This document shows, piece by piece, positions 60,007 through 64,000 of a stretch of 64,000 nucleotides of DNA (within the stretch, counting starts at the first letter, position 1; every line of letters starts with the position of its first letter). The position numbers and the translations under genes were made by a program. The notes below the pieces were generated by a model, which did not search any database, was not told where the DNA came from, and was given only the letters and a program-made list of their open reading frames with translations. The stretch is from Bacteroidetes bacterium 46-16. GTDB taxonomy: Bacteria; Bacteroidota; Bacteroidia; Chitinophagales; Chitinophagaceae. Location: assembly GCA_001897835.1 (NCBI GenBank), contig MKUN01000028.1, positions 1-64,000 on the forward strand, in the 5' to 3' direction.

Positions 60007-60052
60007 CTGAAACTAAAATAGGGTCATTTCGCTCACGGTATGGTGGGGTGAG
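60007..60052. other. attR: Right attachment site (core dinucleotide 60029-60030)
   Basis: Phage DNA ends and comM resumes at the shared TC (60029-60030). The phage-side arm (60007-60028) reads CTGAAACTAAAATAGGGTCA before the core and mirrors the left arm. Joining both phage arms at TC yields a nearly symmetrical attP; joining the comM ends restores the gene. Confidence 0.8.
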
Positions 60053-60870
60053 CGGAAGGGCCGCTGTGCTATGAGCGATGTATTGACGGGTAACTTGCCG
60101 GCCACGGAGTGTATCTTGGTGGTCTCCAGTGCCTCGTGCAGGGAGAGGGGTGGGAGTATGGTAGGCAGGCGCTTGGCCAGCATGGTCTTGCCTGCGCCGG
60201 GCGGGCCTATCATGATGGCATTGTGGCCACCCGCTGCGGCTATCTCGAGGGCGCGTTTTACATTCTCCTGCCCTTTTACATCGTTGAAGTCGATATCGAA
60301 AAAATTCTGCGCATCGAAAAACTCTTCGCGGGTGTTCACCTTCATGGGTTGTATGCAGCCGGTGCCGTTGAAGAAGCCGATGACCTCGCTGATATGTTCT
60401 ATGCCGTAAACTTCTATGTTATTCACGAGGGCAGCCTCGCGGGCGTTCTGTTTGGGTAAGAGTATGCCTTTGAATTTTTCGGCCCTGGCTTGTATGGCTA
60501 TGGGCAGTGCGCCCTTTATGGGTTGCAGGGTGCCATCGAGCGATAGCTCGCCCATGATGATGTAGTCTTTCAGCTCCTCGTGCGGCAGTTGCCCTGTAGC
60601 TGCCAGCATGCCTATGGCTATGGGCAGATCGTAAGCACTGCCTGCCTTTTTGATATCGGCAGGGGCCATATTCACCAGTATCTTGGTACGGGGGCGATCG
60701 TAGCCTATATTTTTCATGGCGCTGAGGATGCGCTCTATACTTTCCTTGACCGCATTATCGGGCAGGCCTACGATAAAGTAAGAAGTTTGCCCGCCGGGGG
60801 TATCTACTTCAATGGTAATTGTGATAGCATCTACGCCATATACCGCGCTTCCGAAAACCTTGACCAACAT
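60031..60870 (-). pseudogene. comM: comM 5' part (N-terminal 280 residues)
   Basis: Has the YifB/ComM N-terminal Lon-like domain (MLVKVFGSAVYGVDAITITIEVDTPGG...VGLPDNAVKESIERILSAM) and Walker A (IMIGPPGAGKTMLAKRLP), then IAQRPFRSPHHTVS. At codon 281 the reading frame enters phage DNA and stops after five codons (EMTLF). Walker B and the rest are at 23568-24269. A truncated 285-residue protein could still be made but should lack ATPase activity. Confidence 0.92.
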
Positions 60871-60897
60871 AATACATCCTGTTTTACTAATTACCTT

Positions 60898-60927
60898 CTA
60901 AAATACCTTAAAATCACCTGATGCAAA
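60898..60927 (-). promoter_or_regulatory. Promoter of comM
   Basis: Minus strand: TTTG (60927-60924), 18 bp, TATTTTAG (60905-60898), one mismatch from TAnnTTTG. Confidence 0.5.
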
Positions 60928-61070
60928 ATTAATATGATGGATAAGCGCTATCCAAATGAAGATATCCACATTTTTTGGCTGTATTATAGGATAGTAAATT
61001 GCCGCACATAGCTGTGCAATGAAGTATAGCCGGGCCCTGCCCTGTCTATAGTTCCGGACCGCTTCGCTTA

Positions 61071-61259
61071 TTAGTGCAGTTCATCGAGTATGCCGTCGTA
61101 GAAAAAGCCGGAAAGCCTGTGTTTGCGTGCCTTGCGGGTCTTTATGCGGTGGACCAGCAAGCTGATGCCTCCGCCCAGTGCCAGCAATGCAATAAGCAAT
61201 AATAACAACGGCAACCAGTTATTTGCTGCTCCCTCCAGTAAAATAGTTGTCATGATCAT
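61071..61259 (-). CDS. Small membrane protein, 62 aa
   Basis: MIMTTILLEGAANNWLPLLLLLIALLALGGGISLLVHRIKTRKARKHRLSGFFYDGILDELH: one strong helix, then a very basic stretch. A second ATG two codons on is possible. CAAAATTA at 61273-61280 reads TAATTTTG on the minus strand, a perfect -7 box. Function unknown. Confidence 0.6.
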   Translation of the reverse strand: MIMTTILLEGAANNWLPLLLLLIALLALGGGISLLVHRIKTRKARKHRLSGFFYDGILDELH

Positions 61260-61331
61260 GGTTTGGTATGTGCAAAATTATTGAGAATAACTGGTGCATA
61301 TAATGCCTGTAACATATTTAACATAATGTTC

Positions 61332-61814
61332 TCATAGTACCAGTTCCCAGTAGCTGGTATCTATCCATTTACCGAATTTATAACCTACCTGGCTGAAGCT
61401 GCCTACATATTTAAAGCCCAGCGCTTCATGCAGTTTCACACTGGCCGGGTTGGGCAGTGCGGCACCGCCTATTGCCGCATGTATGCCCTGCTCTTTAAGG
61501 ATGGCCAGCAGCCGGGCATAAAGCTGCCTGCCTATACCTTTACCTGTATGCTCTTCAGCCACGTAAATTGAGGTCTCTGCGCTGTGGCGATAGGCCGCCC
61601 TTGTTTTCCACTGTGTGGCATATGCATAGCCTGCTACTATGCCATTATCTTCATACACCAGCCATGGGTAGCGGGCTGTAATGGTCTCCAGCCTTTGCTG
61701 CATTTCCGCTATGCTTACAGGTTCTTCTTCAAAGGTCACCACGGTATGCAGCACATGGTGGTTGTAGATGTTGCAGATAGCGGGCACATCAGCCGCTGTG
61801 GCGTTTCGTATCAT
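61332..61814 (-). CDS. GNAT-family N-acetyltransferase (phosphinothricin/methionine-sulfone acetyltransferase-like)
   Basis: 160 residues. MIRNATAADVPAICNIYNHHVLHTVVTFEEEP is the PAT-like start, ETSIYVAEEHTGKGIGRQLYARLLAI carries the acetyl-CoA-binding loop (Q/RxxGxG/A type: GKGIGRQ), and FKYVGSFSQVGYKFGKW the end. It acetylates an amino group of a small substrate, using acetyl-CoA; the natural substrate is unknown. Single gene downstream of the thioredoxin-like gene, after a terminator. Confidence 0.85.
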   Translation of the reverse strand: MIRNATAADVPAICNIYNHHVLHTVVTFEEEPVSIAEMQQRLETITARYPWLVYEDNGIVAGYAYATQWKTRAAYRHSAETSIYVAEEHTGKGIGRQLYARLLAILKEQGIHAAIGGAALPNPASVKLHEALGFKYVGSFSQVGYKFGKWIDTSYWELVL

Positions 61815-61830
61815 TGTATATCATAAAAAA

Positions 61831-61854
61831 ACGGGCCGCTTTTCAGCAGCCCGT
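61831..61854 (-). terminator. Terminator of the thioredoxin-like gene
   Basis: ACGGGCCGC/GCAGCCCGT with one mismatch and loop TTTTCA; a run of seven T's follows on the minus strand. Confidence 0.8.
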
Positions 61855-61879
61855 AAAATATCATTTAACAGTATAGCTG

Positions 61880-62314
61880 CTATTCGCCCATGGCATGCTG
61901 CACAAGGCCCAGTAATTGCTTCGGCGTCTGGTAGCCCATCTCATACATCAGCACTTTGCCGTTCTCGTCGAGGAGTATGAGTGTAGGGTAGCCCTGTAGC
62001 TGGAATTTGTTGGCCAGCTTCACGCCTTCATCCACTTCGCCGTCGAAGGAGGTATTGATGAAATGGGAATTAAAATATTCGCCCACTTTTTTGTTGGTGA
62101 AGGTTTTACGCTTCAGCATTTTGCAGGGGCCGCACCAGGAAGCATAGATATCCACGAAAATGGGCTTATGCTCGGCTTTGGCCTTTTGCAGGGCAGCATT
62201 CCAGTCGCCCCTGAAAAACTGTATGCCTTCGTCGCTATCGCTGTTCGCAAATGTCCTTGCGGCAACAAAGGCCACTATGGCCAGCACCGGCACTATGATC
62301 CATACTTTCTTCAT
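61880..62314 (-). CDS. Exported thioredoxin-like protein, 144 aa
   Basis: An N-terminal signal/anchor (VWIIVPVLAIVAFVAARTFA) precedes a thioredoxin fold with YASWCGPCKMLKRKTFTNKKVGEYFNSHFINTSFDGEVDEG, typical of the thioredoxin_7/DUF255-like kind, and cis-Pro in GYPTLILLDENG. It probably reduces disulfides in the periplasm. Single gene with its own terminator. Confidence 0.85.
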   Translation of the reverse strand: MKKVWIIVPVLAIVAFVAARTFANSDSDEGIQFFRGDWNAALQKAKAEHKPIFVDIYASWCGPCKMLKRKTFTNKKVGEYFNSHFINTSFDGEVDEGVKLANKFQLQGYPTLILLDENGKVLMYEMGYQTPKQLLGLVQHAMGE

Positions 62315-62449
62315 GCCTGCAATTTAAGATATTAACAGGAATTTGTTATTGTTTTTCATGAAGCAACTTGTTAAAATCCCAATGATGTGGGAGGAGCCGG
62401 GTTAATAAGTCCCAGAGGTCAGCAGGCAGGCATTATTGGTAATTAAACT

Positions 62450-62457
62450 TACCTTTG
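62450..62457 (+). promoter_or_regulatory. -7 box of glnS
   Basis: TACCTTTG matches TAnnTTTG and lies 20 bp before the glnS ATG; no clear -33 element at the usual distance. Confidence 0.55.
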
Positions 62458-62477
62458 CAGCCTTCAAAATACAGTAC

Positions 62478-64000
62478 ATGAGCGAAGAAAGGTCACTTAA
62501 TTTCCTGGAAGAGATCATAGAAAAAGACATTGCCGAAGGCAAGAACGGGGGGCTTGTGCATACCCGTTTTCCGCCGGAGCCCAATGGCTACCTGCATATA
62601 GGGCATGCTTCGTCCATATGCCTCAACTTCGGGCTGGCCAAAAAATATAATGGTAAGTGCAACCTGCGCTTTGACGATACCAACCCCGTGACCGAAGAGA
62701 CCGAATATGTAGAGAGCATCAAGTATGATATAGAATGGTTACTGGGCTACAAATGGGACAATGAATTTTTTGCTTCGGATTATTTTGAGCAGCTGTACCA
62801 GTTTGCGGTAACACTGATAGAGAAGGGCCTTGCCTACGTGGATGACAGCAGTGCCGAAGAGATAGCTGCCACCAAGGGATCGACAACCGAGCCGGGCAGG
62901 AACAGCCCCTGCCGCGACAGGAGCGTAGCGGAGAACCTGCAGTTATTCGCAGCTATGAGGGATGGCAAGTATAAGGACGGCGAAAAAACGCTGCGTGCCA
63001 AAATAGATATGGCCCATCCTAACCTGCTATTGCGCGACCCCCTCATGTACCGCATCAAGCATGCGCATCACCACCGCACCGGCGATAAATGGTGCATCTA
63101 CCCGATGTACGATTTTGCACACGGGCAGAGCGATAGCATAGAGCATATTACACACTCCATATGCACGCTTGAGTTCATACACCACCGCCCCCTGTACGAT
63201 TGGTTCATCGAGAAGCTGGGTATATTTCCCTCAAAGCAGTACGAGTTCGCACGCCGCAACCTGTCGTATACGGTGATGAGCAAACGTAAGCTGCTGCAAC
63301 TGGTCAACGAAAATCATGTTAATGGCTGGGACGATCCCCGTATGCCTACCATAAGCGGTATGCGCCGCAGGGGCTATACCGCTAAAGCCATCCGTGAGTT
63401 TTGCGACACCATAGGTGTGGCCAAACGCGAGAATATGGTGGACCTGGGCTTGCTGGAATTCTGCGTTCGCGAAGACCTGAATAAAACGGCTAACCGTGTG
63501 ATGGCTGTACTGGACCCGGTAAAACTGGTGATCACCAATTACCCCGATGGACAGGAAGATATCTTTGAAACGATCAATAACCCGGAAGATGAAAGTGCGG
63601 GCACACGTTCGCTGCCCTTCAGCAAAGAATTGTGGATAGAGCGCGAGGACTTCATGGAAGAGCCGGCAAAGAAATTCTTTCGCCTTGCACCGGGCCAGAT
63701 GGTACGCCTGAAAAGCGCCTATATCGTAAAGTGCGAAGGCTTTAAAAAGGATGAGGCAGGCAATGTTACCGAAGTGCATTGCAGCTACCTGCCCGAGAGC
63801 AAAAGCGGTAACGACACCAGCGGGCTGACCGTAAAAGGAACCATACACTGGGTAAGTGTGGCCCATGCAAAGACCGCTGAAGTGCGTCTTTACGACCGCC
63901 TTTTTAAAGTAGAAGATCCATCGAGCGAAGAAGGCGATTTCAAGAGCTATATCAACCCGGATTCAATGAAAGTATTACCGCAGGTATATATAGAACCTGC
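62478..64000 (+). CDS. glnS: Glutamine-tRNA ligase, 3' end beyond the window
   Basis: At least 507 codons from ATG 62478, open to the window edge. Class I synthetase: [16 protein letters not shown] (HIGH motif), VEEY-like [38 protein letters not shown] and the KMSKS-like [11 protein letters not shown]. The beta-barrel anticodon-binding region follows. It charges tRNA-Gln; the glutaminyl assignment over glutamyl rests on the DDTNP and TNPVTEE pattern and [16 protein letters not shown]. Not visible as a closed frame because no stop lies in the window. Confidence 0.9.
   Translation, partial: MSEERSLNFLEEIIEKDIAEGKNGGLVHTRFPPEPNGYLHIGHASSICLNFGLAKKYNGKCNLRFDDTNPVTEETEYVESIKYDIEWLLGYKWDNEFFASDYFEQLYQFAVTLIEKGLAYVDDSSAEEIAATKGSTTEPGRNSPCRDRSVAENLQLFAAMRDGKYKDGEKTLRAKIDMAHPNLLLRDPLMYRIKHAHHHRTGDKWCIYPMYDFAHGQSDSIEHITHSICTLEFIHHRPLYDWFIEKLGIFPSKQYEFARRNLSYTVMSKRKLLQLVNENHVNGWDDPRMPTISGMRRRGYTAKAIREFCDTIGVAKRENMVDLGLLEFCVREDLNKTANRVMAVLDPVKLVITNYPDGQEDIFETINNPEDESAGTRSLPFSKELWIEREDFMEEPAKKFFRLAPGQMVRLKSAYIVKCEGFKKDEAGNVTEVHCSYLPESKSGNDTSGLTVKGTIHWVSVAHAKTAEVRLYDRLFKVEDPSSEEGDFKSYINPDSMKVLPQVYIEP

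Larger units (their letters stand above)
24268..60030 (+). mobile_element. Prophage of about 35.8 kb inserted in comM
   Basis: Bounded by attL and attR with a 2-bp common core. It carries a large serine recombinase at its left end, two cargo zones, early genes, terminase, tail, head and holin genes, and is much more AT-rich than the flanks. All essential virion modules seem intact, with no stop-disrupted structural gene, so it may be an active siphovirus-like prophage; the tape measure and tail chaperone support a long tail. Integrase, cargo, early and structural genes lie in that order. Confidence 0.92.

Overview
The window is a chromosomal segment of a Bacteroidota bacterium, probably of the Chitinophagales (inference). 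Evidence: several genes have -7 boxes of the TAnnTTTG type with TTTG/TTG about 19-20 bp upstream and no clear Shine-Dalgarno sequence; one secreted protein ends in a type IX secretion (gliding-motility-associated) C-terminal domain; lipobox and enzyme families fit the phylum. Host DNA (1-24267 and 60031-64000) is visibly richer in G+C than the AT-rich central block.

Left host part: a palindrome-rich non-coding stretch and a degraded coding remnant, KorA-type 2-oxoacid:ferredoxin oxidoreductase, photolyase, L-2-hydroxyglutarate oxidase, nitroreductase, old yellow enzyme, a phosphoesterase with a lipoprotein. Next comes a Crp/Fnr regulator followed by an 11-gene operon (10402-15749) for sulfane-sulfur/persulfide handling: metallo-beta-lactamase/rhodanese, further rhodaneses, peroxiredoxin, thioredoxins, OsmC, TauE/SafE, small membrane proteins. 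Then FKBP isomerase, a 1008-residue PKD/T9SS surface protein, SDR plus class III cyclase, a uracil-DNA-glycosylase-family protein, a TlpA-like protein, and the 3' part of comM.

Centre (24268-60030): a prophage of about 35.8 kb inserted by a large serine recombinase into comM, the natural-transformation helicase gene. The split falls in codon 281, between Walker A and Walker B. Joining the two parts at a shared TC dinucleotide restores a 513-residue ComM, and joining the phage ends gives an imperfectly palindromic attP. Layout: integrase; lysogenic cargo with three HEPN-type proteins, a lipoprotein and a candidate 370-nt structured RNA (26.1-33.2 kb); small early genes ending in a sigma-like protein (33.3-36.2 kb); TerS and TerL flanked by non-coding DNA; tail genes with a -1 frameshifted chaperone, a collagen-like fibre and a tape measure; then protease, scaffold, capsid, portal, connector and holin; finally a second cargo zone with a PD-(D/E)XK-like protein and a cyclase-fold protein. 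The tail module before the head module, with the portal last, is an unusual order. No repressor, replication protein or endolysin was recognised.

Right host part: the 5' part of comM, a small membrane protein, a GNAT acetyltransferase, a periplasmic thioredoxin-like protein and glnS, which runs off the window.
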